Positions 17,575 through 25,164 of a DNA stretch of 64,000 nucleotides are shown here, piece by piece (position 1 is the stretch's first letter; each line of letters opens with the position of its first letter). The stretch is from Myxococcota bacterium (GTDB lineage Bacteria > Myxococcota_A > UBA9160 > UBA6930): positions 52,014 through 116,013 of the forward strand of contig JANQFK010000086.1 of assembly GCA_028277885.1 (NCBI GenBank), read 5' to 3'. The notes below the pieces were generated by a model. It had not been told where the DNA came from. It ran no database searches and worked only from the letters and a program-made list of their open reading frames with translations. The translations under genes and the position numbers were made by a program.

Positions 17575-18762
17575 TCAGAAGTTCTTCGGCAGGCCGAGCT
17601 TGCGCCGGGCGATGATGTTCTTCTGGATCTCCGAGGAGCCGCCCCCGATGGTGTCGATCACCGAGTAGCGGTAGCTGAGCTCGGGCCGGCCCCGCATGGG
17701 CGCCTCCTCGGTGTGGACGCGCAGCTGGCCGCCCGGGCCCGCGATGTCGAGCGCCGCGTTGGAGACCCGCTGGGAGAGCTGGGTCGCGAAGAGCTTGTAC
17801 TCCGAGGCCTCGTTGGTGGGCGGCTTGCCGCCCTTCAGCGAGGTCGCGACGAAGCGCAGGCCGAGCACCCGGGCCACCTCCATCTGCGTGGCGAGCTGGG
17901 CGACCTGCTTGCGCACCAGGGCGTCCTCGCGCACCGGCCGGCCGTCCTGCTCCGCCTCGGCCACCCACGCGAGGAGCTCCTCGAACTTCTGCTGGATGGG
18001 CGAGAAGGTGAACATGGTGAAGCGCTCGAGGTCGAGGGCCTCGGAGATGTACTGGAAGCCCTTGCCGAGCTCGCCCACCACGTAGTCGTCGGGCACGAAG
18101 ACTTCGTCGAAGAACACCTCGTTGGTGCGCTCGTCGCCGATCGTCCAGGTGGCCCGCACCTCGAGTCCCGGGTGGTCCATGGGCACCAGGAACAGCGTGA
18201 TGCCGTGGTGCTTGGGCGCCTCGGGATCGGTCCGCGCTCCCACCCAGTACCAGTCCGCGAAGTGGGCCGAGGTGGTCCAGATCTTCTGGCCCTTCAGCAC
18301 CCAGCCGCCGCGCGCGTCGTCCCGGGTGGCCTTCAGCTGCATGTTGGCCGCGTCGGAGCCCGCGCCCGGCTCGCTGTACCCCACCGCGAACTCCACCTCG
18401 GCGCCGATGATCTTCGGCAGGAACTCCTTCTTGAGCTTCTCGCTGCCGTGGCGGATCAGGGTCTTGCCGATGATGCCCACGCCCTTGCCGATCTGGGGCG
18501 CGCCGCGCCGGGCCAGGGCCTCGTTCAGGATGTACTCGTAGACGCCGCTCTTCTCCTGGCCGCCGTACTCCTTCGGCCAGGTCATGCCGAGCCAGCCCTT
18601 GGCGGAGAGCTTCTTCATGAAGGCGCGGCGCTCCGGCGTGTCGACGATCTGCGCCATGTTCTCGCGGCACACGTCCGCGACCTCGGCGGTGGCGTGCTCG
18701 TCGAGGAACTTCTCCACCTCCTCGGCGAAGGCCTTCTGCTCGTCCGAGAACTCGAACTCCAT
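17575..18762 (-). CDS. acyl-CoA dehydrogenase
   Basis: A 395-residue FAD enzyme with the full three-domain layout: WPKEYGG (N-terminal domain), YSEPGAGSDAANMQ (flavin and substrate contacts), KIWTTSAHFADWYWV and the C-terminal DTIGGGSSEIQKNIIARR. The usual Glu of the YEGT loop is Gly here, so the base would have to come from elsewhere, for example helix G (EALDLERF), as in isovaleryl-CoA dehydrogenase-type enzymes. The ATG at 18762 opens with MEFEFSDEQKAF; the frame is open further upstream only as a by-product of high GC. The next gene upstream is a close paralog, so this is a tandem duplicate. Confidence 0.9.
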   Translation of the reverse strand: MEFEFSDEQKAFAEEVEKFLDEHATAEVADVCRENMAQIVDTPERRAFMKKLSAKGWLGMTWPKEYGGQEKSGVYEYILNEALARRGAPQIGKGVGIIGKTLIRHGSEKLKKEFLPKIIGAEVEFAVGYSEPGAGSDAANMQLKATRDDARGGWVLKGQKIWTTSAHFADWYWVGARTDPEAPKHHGITLFLVPMDHPGLEVRATWTIGDERTNEVFFDEVFVPDDYVVGELGKGFQYISEALDLERFTMFTFSPIQQKFEELLAWVAEAEQDGRPVREDALVRKQVAQLATQMEVARVLGLRFVATSLKGGKPPTNEASEYKLFATQLSQRVSNAALDIAGPGGQLRVHTEEAPMRGRPELSYRYSVIDTIGGGSSEIQKNIIARRKLGLPKNF

Positions 18763-18785
18763 GGCTGCTCTCCTCGTGGGCTCGT

Positions 18786-19970
18786 TCAGAAGCAGGGCGG
18801 GAGCCCGAGCCCCCGCCGCGCGATGATGTTGCGCTGGATCTCCGACGTGCCGCCTCCGATGGTGTCCACCACCGTGTAGCGGTAGGAGCGCTCGAAGCGG
18901 CCGCCCACGGGCGCGTCGGCGACGCCGGGCCGCAGCTGGCCCTCGGGCCCCATCAGGTCGAGGGCCGCGTCGGCCACCTGCTGGCCGAGGCGCGTCATGA
19001 AGAGCTTGTACATCGACGACTCGACGGTGGGGACGCCGCCCTTGACCGCCTCGCCGATCACCCGGCGCTGGAGCATGCGCGCCACCTCGAGCCGGGTGGT
19101 GAGGGTCGCCAGGCTGCGACGCGTCTCCGGGTCCTCGCGCAGCGGCCGCCCGTCGCGCTCGGCGCCCTCCACCCACTCGACCAGGGCCTCGAGCTTCCGC
19201 TCCAGCGGCCCCACGGGCATCATGGCGAAGCGCTCGAGGTCGAGAGCCTCGCAGATGTAGGTCCAGCCGCGATTCACCTCGCCCACCACGTGGTCGTCGG
19301 GCACGAAGACGTCGTCGAAGAACACCTCGTTGGTGCGCTCGTCGCCGATCGTCCAGGTGGGATGGATGGTGAGGCCGGCGTGGTCCATGGGCACCAGGAA
19401 GAGCGTGATGCCCTGGTGCTTGCGCGCCTCGCGGTCGGTGCGCGCCCCCACCCAGTACCAGTCGGCGAAGTGGGCCGAGGTGGTCCAGATCTTGTGGCCG
19501 TTCAGCACCCAGCCGCCGCGCGCCTCGTCGCGCCGCGCCTCGAGCTGCATGTTGGCCGCGTCGGAGCCGGCGCCCGGCTCGCTGTAGCCGATCGCGAACT
19601 CGATCTCGCCGCGGATGATGCGCGGCAGGAACTCGCGCTTCAGCTTCTCGTTGCCGTGGCGGATGATCGTCTTGCCCACGATCCCCACGCCCTTGCCGGG
19701 CTGGGGCGCGCCGTGGCGCGAGAGCGCCTCGGTGAGCAGGAAGTCGTAGAGGCCGGGCTTCTCCGCGCCGCCGTACTCCCGGGGCCAGGACATGCCGAGC
19801 CAGCCCCGGGCGCCGAGCCTCCCCATGAACTCGCGCTTCGCCGGGGTGTCGACGGTCTGGGAGAGCTGCTCCGGGTTCTCGTCCATCACCGCCGGCGAGC
19901 GGCTCTCCTCCAGGAAGCGCTCGACCTCCTCCTGGAAGCGGCGCTCCTCGGGCGCGAAGTCGAAGTCCAT
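18786..19970 (-). CDS. acyl-CoA dehydrogenase (tandem paralog)
   Basis: A 394-residue acyl-CoA dehydrogenase collinear over its whole length with the enzyme encoded at 17575-18762: both have MxFxF...VExFLxE, GKGVGIxGKTxIRHG, SEPGAGSDAANMQ, WTTSAHFADWYWVGARTD, ATG-less C-terminal YxVxDTIGGGxSEIQ and end GLPxxF. Differences cluster in the linker and C-terminal helices, consistent with a duplicated gene whose products differ in chain-length or stereochemical preference, or that co-assemble. The ATG overlaps the stop of the upstream crotonase gene by one base (TGATG). No catalytic Glu at the YEG position, as in its paralog. Confidence 0.9.
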   Translation of the reverse strand: MDFDFAPEERRFQEEVERFLEESRSPAVMDENPEQLSQTVDTPAKREFMGRLGARGWLGMSWPREYGGAEKPGLYDFLLTEALSRHGAPQPGKGVGIVGKTIIRHGNEKLKREFLPRIIRGEIEFAIGYSEPGAGSDAANMQLEARRDEARGGWVLNGHKIWTTSAHFADWYWVGARTDREARKHQGITLFLVPMDHAGLTIHPTWTIGDERTNEVFFDDVFVPDDHVVGEVNRGWTYICEALDLERFAMMPVGPLERKLEALVEWVEGAERDGRPLREDPETRRSLATLTTRLEVARMLQRRVIGEAVKGGVPTVESSMYKLFMTRLGQQVADAALDLMGPEGQLRPGVADAPVGGRFERSYRYTVVDTIGGGTSEIQRNIIARRGLGLPPCF

Positions 19971-20710
19971 CAGCTCTTCCTGCTCTCGCGCAGCGCCGCG
20001 CTCGCCGCGGCCTCGTGGCGCATGGCGTCCGCCATGCTGCTGCCGGCGCCGCGCAGCAGCGCGGCCTTCGCGGCGGCGAGCACCTCGGGCCGGCAGTCCG
20101 CCATGGCCGAGGCCGTCTCCCGCGCCGTCTTCGCCAGGGCGTCGGCGGGCACGACCTGGTTGACGAGCCCCATGGCCAGCGCCTCGGCGGCGGGCACCAC
20201 GCGCGCCGTGAGGACCAGCTCGAGGGCGCGGGGCAGGCCCACGATGCGCGGCAGCAGGTGGGTGCTGCCCAGCCCCGGCAGCAGGCCGAGCTTCGCGAAG
20301 GTGAGGCCGAGCTTCGCGTCGTCGGCCGCGATGCGGACGTCGCAGGGCAGCACCATGGTGACCCCGACCCCGATGGCGGCGCCGTGGATCGCCGCGACCA
20401 CCGGCTTGGGGAAGCTCGCCAGCTCCAGCGGGAAGGTGGTGAGGAAGGCCTCCTCGCCGAGGCGCCGACCGCCCTCGCCGCCGGTCTGGCTCTGCTGCAG
20501 CCGCTCGAGGTCGACGCCGGCGCAGAACCCCTTGCCGGCGCCGGCCAGCACCACCACCCGCGCCTCGGCGTCGCCGCGGATGCGCGCGAAGGCGTCCACG
20601 ATCTCGTCGCCCATCTCGGGCACGTAGGCGTTGCGCCGCTCGGGGCGGTTCAGGGTGACGGTCGCGATGCCGTCCGACACCTCGTAGAGGACGTGCTCGT
20701 AGGCGGTCAT
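19970..20710 (-). CDS. crotonase superfamily protein
   Basis: A 246-residue crotonase with the oxyanion segment GKGFCAGVDLERL and IHGAAIGVGVTMVLPCD. Neither hydratase glutamate position is Glu (GVGVTMVL; LTFAKLGLLPG), so simple enoyl-CoA hydration is doubtful; isomerisation or another enolate chemistry is possible. The C-terminal MRHEAAASAALRES is a typical trimerisation-helix end. It is the third gene from the promoter-proximal end of crotonase/thiolase block, seven bases from the next crotonase gene and overlapping the acyl-CoA dehydrogenase start. Exact reaction unresolved. Confidence 0.83.
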   Translation of the reverse strand: MTAYEHVLYEVSDGIATVTLNRPERRNAYVPEMGDEIVDAFARIRGDAEARVVVLAGAGKGFCAGVDLERLQQSQTGGEGGRRLGEEAFLTTFPLELASFPKPVVAAIHGAAIGVGVTMVLPCDVRIAADDAKLGLTFAKLGLLPGLGSTHLLPRIVGLPRALELVLTARVVPAAEALAMGLVNQVVPADALAKTARETASAMADCRPEVLAAAKAALLRGAGSSMADAMRHEAAASAALRESRKS

Positions 20711-20717
20711 GCGCGCG

Positions 20718-21518
20718 TCATTCCGAGTGCGGCGCCCAGCGCGGCTTGCGCTTCTCGACGAAGGCCTTGGCGCCCTCGGCGAGGTCCGGGTGGTCGTTGT
20801 GCTCCTGCACGATCTCCCAGGCGCGACCCAGGCCGTCGTCGAGCCCCACGTCGAGGCTCTCCCAGATGGCGCGCTTGGTGCGCGCCAGGGCGGCCGGCGA
20901 GTGCTGGGCGATCTTCGCGGCGAGGTCCCGCGCCCGGGGCAGCAGCTCGGCGGCGGGCAGCACCTCGCCCACCAGGCCGATCTCGAGGGCGCGCCGCGCG
21001 TCCACCCGCTCGGCGCCGCCCAGGAACGCCATGCGCAGCACCGCCTCCAGCGGGATGCGCCGCGCGAGCCCCACGGGCTCGAGGCCCGCCACCAGGCCCA
21101 CCTTCACGTGGGTGTCGAAGAACGTCGCGTTGTCGGAGCAGATCAGCAGGTCGCTGTCCGCCACGAAGTGGAGCCCGCCCCCGCAGCACATGCCGTTGAT
21201 GGCCGTGACGACCGGCTTCCAGCAGCGGTTCTGCACCGCGGTGAGCTGGAACCAGGGCGTGCTGGCGCGGTCCGCCTCGGCGCTGCCCTCGGCGTCGCCG
21301 CTCGCCACCTCGGCCACGTCCATGCCGGTGCAGAAGGCGCGCTCGCCCGCGCCGGTGACGATCACGCAGACCACCTCCGGGTCCTTCTTGATCGTCTCCC
21401 AGGCGCTGCGCAGCTCCCGCGCCATGGCGAGGTTGAACGCGTTGTGGCGGTCGGGCCGGTTCAGGGTGAGGGTGGCGACGCCCTCGGCCTTCTCGTAGAG
21501 CAGGGTCTCCCAGGCCAC
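20718..21518 (-). CDS. crotonase superfamily protein
   Basis: A 266-residue crotonase starting at GTG (MAWETLLYEKAEGVATLTLNRPDRHNAF), two bases after the thiolase stop. The oxyanion segment ERAFCTGMDVAEV is clear. The first hydratase Glu is replaced by His (GGGLHFVADSD) and the second region reads FFDTHVKVGLVAG, like steroid- or carnitinyl-type branches rather than FadB-type hydratases. An AT-poor but in-frame extension upstream belongs to the thiolase coding region in another frame. Placed directly after the thiolase in the operon; product probably acts on the same bulky acyl-CoA. Confidence 0.84.
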   Translation of the reverse strand: MAWETLLYEKAEGVATLTLNRPDRHNAFNLAMARELRSAWETIKKDPEVVCVIVTGAGERAFCTGMDVAEVASGDAEGSAEADRASTPWFQLTAVQNRCWKPVVTAINGMCCGGGLHFVADSDLLICSDNATFFDTHVKVGLVAGLEPVGLARRIPLEAVLRMAFLGGAERVDARRALEIGLVGEVLPAAELLPRARDLAAKIAQHSPAALARTKRAIWESLDVGLDDGLGRAWEIVQEHNDHPDLAEGAKAFVEKRKPRWAPHSE

Positions 21519-21520
21519 GC

Positions 21521-22660
21521 TCAGGCCCGCCCCAGGATCACGATGCCGCAGGCCGTCGGGTGCCCGCCGATGTTGTGGGAGAGCGCCAGGCTCGCGTCCG
21601 CCACCTGGCGCTCGCCGGCGCGGCCCTGGAGCTGGAGCACGTTCTCGTACACCATGCGCACCCCCGTCGCGCCGGTGGGATGGCCGAAGCTCTTGAGCCC
21701 GCCGTCGGTGTTGACCGGCAGCTCGCCATCGAGCTCGAAGGTGCCCGCGGCGACGTGCTCCCTGGCGGCTCCCTTGCGGCAGAAGCCCAGATCCTCGTAG
21801 GAGAGCAGCTCGGTCAGGGTGAAGCAGTCGTGGAGCTGGGCGACGTCGATCTCCTCCATGGGGTTCTCGATGCCCGCCTGGCGGTAGGCCTCCTTCGCCG
21901 CGTGGGCGGTGGGCTTCCAGGAGAGGAAGTCGTTGCCCGGGTCCTTCTGGGGGTTCGGGCCGGCGAACACCGTCACCGCCTTCACCAGCACCGGGTCGTC
22001 CCGGAAGGAGCGCGCGTTCTCGGCCCGGGTCAGGATCGCGGCGGCGGCGCCGTCGGTCTGGGCCGCGCAGTCGTAGAGGCCGAAGGGCCAGGAGATCATG
22101 CGCGCGCCAAGGGCGTCCTCCACGCTGATCTCGCGCTTCAGGAACGACTTCGGCGCCAGCGTCCCGTTGTGGTGGTTCTTGACCGCGATGCGCGCCAGGT
22201 CCTCGCGACCGGCGCCGTACTTCTCGAAGTAGGTGGCGGCGCAGAGCGCGAACCACCCCGCCGGCGTCATGGGCAGGTCGCGCACCTGGTTCATCACCAC
22301 GCTGGGGCCCGCGACGCCGCGGTCCTTGGGCTTGTCGTACCCCACCACGAGCACGGTCTCGTACACGCCGGCCGCGATCGACATGGCGGCGCAGCGGAAC
22401 GCGTCGGTCCCGGTGGCGCAGTAGTTCGACACCATGGTGACGGGCTTCCACAGCTTGAGCGCGTCGCTGCACTCGTGGGGCCCCTTGTTGGAGTAGATGG
22501 AGCCCGTGAAGACCGCGTCGATGCGGTCCTGGGGATCGTCGATCCCGGCGTCCGCGTAGGCCTCGTAGGTGGCGTCCACGATCATGTCCGAGGGCGACTG
22601 GTCCCAGTTCTCGCCGAACTGGCAGCAACCGACCCCGACGATGGCGACCTTGTCCCTCAT
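21521..22660 (-). CDS. SCPx-type thiolase (acetyl-/propionyl-CoA acyltransferase)
   Basis: A 379-residue thiolase of the sterol-carrier-protein-x type. The nucleophilic Cys lies in NYCATGTDAF (about residue 80), LHDCFTLTELLSYEDLG is the SCPx-type HDCF motif, GHPTGATG supplies the catalytic His and HNIGGHPTA replaces the second Cys motif of FadA-type enzymes. Mammalian SCPx cleaves 3-oxoacyl-CoAs with 2-methyl branches, such as the C27 bile-acid intermediate, which fits the racemase in this operon. ATG overlaps the stop of the HMG-CoA-synthase-like/DUF35 gene by four bases (ATGA), so the two proteins are probably partners, as thiolases and DUF35 proteins often are. Confidence 0.9.
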   Translation of the reverse strand: MRDKVAIVGVGCCQFGENWDQSPSDMIVDATYEAYADAGIDDPQDRIDAVFTGSIYSNKGPHECSDALKLWKPVTMVSNYCATGTDAFRCAAMSIAAGVYETVLVVGYDKPKDRGVAGPSVVMNQVRDLPMTPAGWFALCAATYFEKYGAGREDLARIAVKNHHNGTLAPKSFLKREISVEDALGARMISWPFGLYDCAAQTDGAAAAILTRAENARSFRDDPVLVKAVTVFAGPNPQKDPGNDFLSWKPTAHAAKEAYRQAGIENPMEEIDVAQLHDCFTLTELLSYEDLGFCRKGAAREHVAAGTFELDGELPVNTDGGLKSFGHPTGATGVRMVYENVLQLQGRAGERQVADASLALSHNIGGHPTACGIVILGRA

Positions 22661-24081
22661 GCCTGCGCGTCCTCCGGGAGGGGCCGGGCCTTCCAGTAGT
22701 AGTTGGGCCGGCCGCCGGTCTCGTGGATGCGGCGGAAGACGGGCTCTACCGCCATGCCCGTACGCACGTCCTCGGGGCGCACGTTCACGAGCTGGAGGTG
22801 CACCCGGGCGCCGTCGATCTCGGTGATGGTGACCACCGTGGGCGGCTCCGGCGTGGGAAAGAAGTGGTCGAGGGTGTAGGTCACCACCCGGCCGCTGCGG
22901 TCCGAGAGGCGCGCCGGCTCGAAGTCGTCCTTGGCGAAGCAGGTCTCGCACACGCGCTGCTTCGGGAACTGCACGCTGCCGCACCGGCGGCAGCGCTGGC
23001 CGATCAGCGAGAGGTCCTCGTCGCGCTCGCGGAAGTGGATCGTGGCCGAGAGCCCCGAGTCCGTGCCGCGCTCCCACTCGCCGGCCTCGAGGCCGCGCGC
23101 CTTGCGGTAGTGGTCGTAGCTCGGCACCGTGCGGCGCCGCGCCAGGTGCCAGGCCACGCCGCGGCGCGGCTCGAGCTTCTCGACGTGCTCCGTCGCCGCC
23201 AGCGCGAAGGCCTCGGCGCCGTCGCCGTGGCTCGCCACCAGCAGGCGGTCGCCGGGCCGGGCCGCGTCGAGGGCGGCGGCCAGGAGCAGTGGAGCGAAGG
23301 CGGCCCCGGCGTTGCCCAGGCGGCCGAAGAGCGGGTCCTGGAGCTGCTCCTTCGCGAGGCCGAGGCTGCGGGCCACGCTGCCGTGGCTGCGCGCGTCCGG
23401 CCCCTGGAGCGCGGCGCGGGTGAGGTCCCCGGCTGCCACGCCGAGGCGCTCGAGCAGCCCGCGCACGGCCTCGACGGTGCGCGGCACGTAGCTCTCCTGG
23501 ACGACGAAGCGCTCCTCCCAGCCGTGCACGAAGCGGTCGCGCGGACCGCGCCAGACGTCGACGATCTCGTCCGCCAGCGCGTGCCAGCCCTCGAAGGTCG
23601 CGATGGCGTCGCTCCCGCCGACCAGGAAGGCCGCCGCCCCGTCGCCGAAGCCGCGCTCGAGGGGCGAGCCCGGGGCCGCGAGCCGGCAGTCGCTCGCCAC
23701 CACCAGCACGCGCCGGGCGCTGCCCGCCGCCACCGCGTCGGCCGCGGTCTCGAGGGCGCGGGTGCCCGCGCGCAGGGAGCCGCCGAGGTCCGTGGTGCGC
23801 ACGTCCCGCCGCAGGTCGAGCACCTTCGCGAGCAGCGCCGCGGTCTGCTTCTCGCGGAAGGGCGTCGTGGTGGAGGCGAACACCACGCCGTCCACCGAGG
23901 CGCGGTCGAAGCCGCGCAGGCACTCCACCGCGGCGGCGACGCCGAGGGTGACGGCGTCCTCGTCGAACCACGCCACCGCCTTCTCGGGGCCGCCCTCCTG
24001 CGGCGGACGCCCGGCCAGGCTCGCGAGGGAGAGCCGGGTGGGCGGGACGTAGGCCCCGTAGGAGACGATGCCGGTGCTCAC
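22657..24081 (-). CDS. HMG-CoA synthase/KASIII-like protein fused to a DUF35 OB-fold zinc ribbon
   Basis: A 474-residue fusion. Residues ~1-330 have the thiolase-fold layout of HMG-CoA synthase/ketosynthase III (SYGAYVPPTRL, FASTTTPFREKQTAALLA, ERGFGDGAAAFLVG, FGRLGNAGAAFAPLLLA). Residues ~350-474 are a DUF35 domain: zinc ribbon CRRCGSVQFPKQRVCETC, then an OB-fold (GRVVTYTLDHF). At the expected nucleophile position the protein reads TDLGGSLRAG, with no Cys, and no HQAN-type His is visible; only the GNAGAA Asn is kept. It may therefore be non-condensing and act as a scaffold or substrate carrier for the thiolase it overlaps. GTG at 24081 is chosen for a GGAGGA sequence eight bases upstream; a TTG at 24099 is possible. 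Confidence 0.82.
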   Translation of the reverse strand: MSTGIVSYGAYVPPTRLSLASLAGRPPQEGGPEKAVAWFDEDAVTLGVAAAVECLRGFDRASVDGVVFASTTTPFREKQTAALLAKVLDLRRDVRTTDLGGSLRAGTRALETAADAVAAGSARRVLVVASDCRLAAPGSPLERGFGDGAAAFLVGGSDAIATFEGWHALADEIVDVWRGPRDRFVHGWEERFVVQESYVPRTVEAVRGLLERLGVAAGDLTRAALQGPDARSHGSVARSLGLAKEQLQDPLFGRLGNAGAAFAPLLLAAALDAARPGDRLLVASHGDGAEAFALAATEHVEKLEPRRGVAWHLARRRTVPSYDHYRKARGLEAGEWERGTDSGLSATIHFRERDEDLSLIGQRCRRCGSVQFPKQRVCETCFAKDDFEPARLSDRSGRVVTYTLDHFFPTPEPPTVVTITEIDGARVHLQLVNVRPEDVRTGMAVEPVFRRIHETGGRPNYYWKARPLPEDAQA

Positions 24082-24100
24082 GCGCCCGTCCTCCAGCAAA

Positions 24101-24121
24101 TACGATCCGTAACGTATCGTA
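24101..24121. promoter_or_regulatory. 21-bp palindromic operator
   Basis: TACGAT and ATCGTA are separated by nine bases, giving a perfect six-base inverted repeat over 21 bp. It covers the putative -10 element and begins 20 bases from the first start codon of the 12-gene operon. Size, symmetry and placement suit a TetR-family repressor. The half-site ACGATC also forms the arms of the palindrome at 32180-32193 in front of the window's only TetR gene. Confidence 0.55.
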
Positions 24122-24139
24122 AATCGGTAGACCGGTCAA
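24111..24139 (-). promoter_or_regulatory. putative sigma-70-type promoter of the 12-gene operon
   Basis: Read on the minus strand, TTGACC (24134-24139) is followed after exactly 17 bases by TACGTT (24111-24116). The surrounding 24100-24188 gap is strikingly A+T-rich for this genome. An inverted repeat CCGGTC/GACCGG (24132-24147) overlaps the -35 box. The -10 match is weak (first, second and last bases only), so spacing and position carry the argument. Confidence 0.5.
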
Positions 24140-24188
24140 AGGACCGGAGCGATGCCGCAAATATATGGTTTATTTATAGAAATCCGGC

Positions 24189-25163
24189 TCAGCCGAGCAG
24201 GTCGGCGACCCGGTGGGCGTGCTCGCCGCCGGTCCCGAAGCCGTTCTCGAGCACCCAGGTGCGCTTCAGGTAGAGGTGCGCCGGGACCTCCCAGGTGTAC
24301 CCCATGCCCCCGTGCACCTGGATGCAGGTGCGCGAGTTGCGCAGCGCCGCCTCGCCGGCGGTGAGCTTCGCGGCCGCGACGGCGCGCACCGGCTCGCCGG
24401 CGCTCGGGTCGTCGAGGATCGCGCCCGCCGCGTAGACGGCGGCGCGCGCCAGCTCCTGGCGCACGAAGGCGTCGGCGAGCAGGTGCTTCATCGCCTGGAA
24501 CTCGCCGATGGGCCGCCCGAACTGCTCGCGCTGCTTCGCGTAGGCGGTGGCGAGCTGCTGGCTGCCCTCGGCGAGGCCGAGGAGCTGGGCCGCGGCGAGG
24601 GTGGCGCCCTCCAGGCGCAGCCGCGCGGCGGCGGCGGCGTCGGCGACCCGCTCGCCCCCGGGCAGCGCGGCCGCGTGGTGGAGCGGCGTGAGCGGGTCGA
24701 GGGGCACCGCGACGGGCTCCGCCGCGACCGCGCGCGGGTCCACGCGGAACGCCCCGTCGGTCCGCAGCACGAGCAGCGCGTCGAGGTGGGCCAGGTGCTC
24801 GAGCAGCAGCGGGCCGTCGGAGTCGGCGGTGCAATCGATGCCGCCCACCACCACCGCGCCGCCCGCCGCGCCCTCCAGCAGCCCCGCGGCCAGGTGGCTC
24901 CACACCAGCGGGCCCGGCACCAGGCGCCGGCCGAGCTCGGCGAACACCAGCACGGCGTCGGCGCAGCCGAGCCCGACGCCGCCCTCGGCCTCGGGGCGGC
25001 GCAGCGAGAACACCCCCATCTCGGCGAGCTCGCCCCACAGCCCGCGGTCGAAGCCGCCCTTGGCCTCGAGGTCGGGGAGCCGGTCGGCGGGAACGCGGCC
25101 CTCGCAGAAGCTGCGGATCCCCTCCTGGAGCGCCTCCTGGTCTTCGGTGAGCTGGAAGTCCAC
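24189..25163 (-). CDS. acyl-CoA dehydrogenase, short ChsE1-like subunit
   Basis: A 324-residue acyl-CoA dehydrogenase, shorter than usual (about 380-400): the middle beta-domain is reduced, as in the smaller subunits (about 340 residues) of heterotetrameric steroid dehydrogenases such as FadE28. MDFQLTEDQEALQEGIRSF starts at GTG; the C-terminus reads RTCIQVHGGMGYTWEVPAHLYLKR. One base separates it from the upstream full-length dehydrogenase gene, its probable partner. Expected product: half of an alpha2beta2 FAD enzyme. It ends just before the promoter region of the next operon. Confidence 0.86.
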   Translation of the reverse strand: MDFQLTEDQEALQEGIRSFCEGRVPADRLPDLEAKGGFDRGLWGELAEMGVFSLRRPEAEGGVGLGCADAVLVFAELGRRLVPGPLVWSHLAAGLLEGAAGGAVVVGGIDCTADSDGPLLLEHLAHLDALLVLRTDGAFRVDPRAVAAEPVAVPLDPLTPLHHAAALPGGERVADAAAAARLRLEGATLAAAQLLGLAEGSQQLATAYAKQREQFGRPIGEFQAMKHLLADAFVRQELARAAVYAAGAILDDPSAGEPVRAVAAAKLTAGEAALRNSRTCIQVHGGMGYTWEVPAHLYLKRTWVLENGFGTGGEHAHRVADLLG

Positions 25164-25164
25164 G

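Noticed and set aside
21521..24160. Fusion of thiolase with the upstream HMG-CoA-synthase-like region
   Set aside because: The upstream part is in a different frame from the synthase-like protein; the thiolase starts at 22660 with an ATGA overlap.
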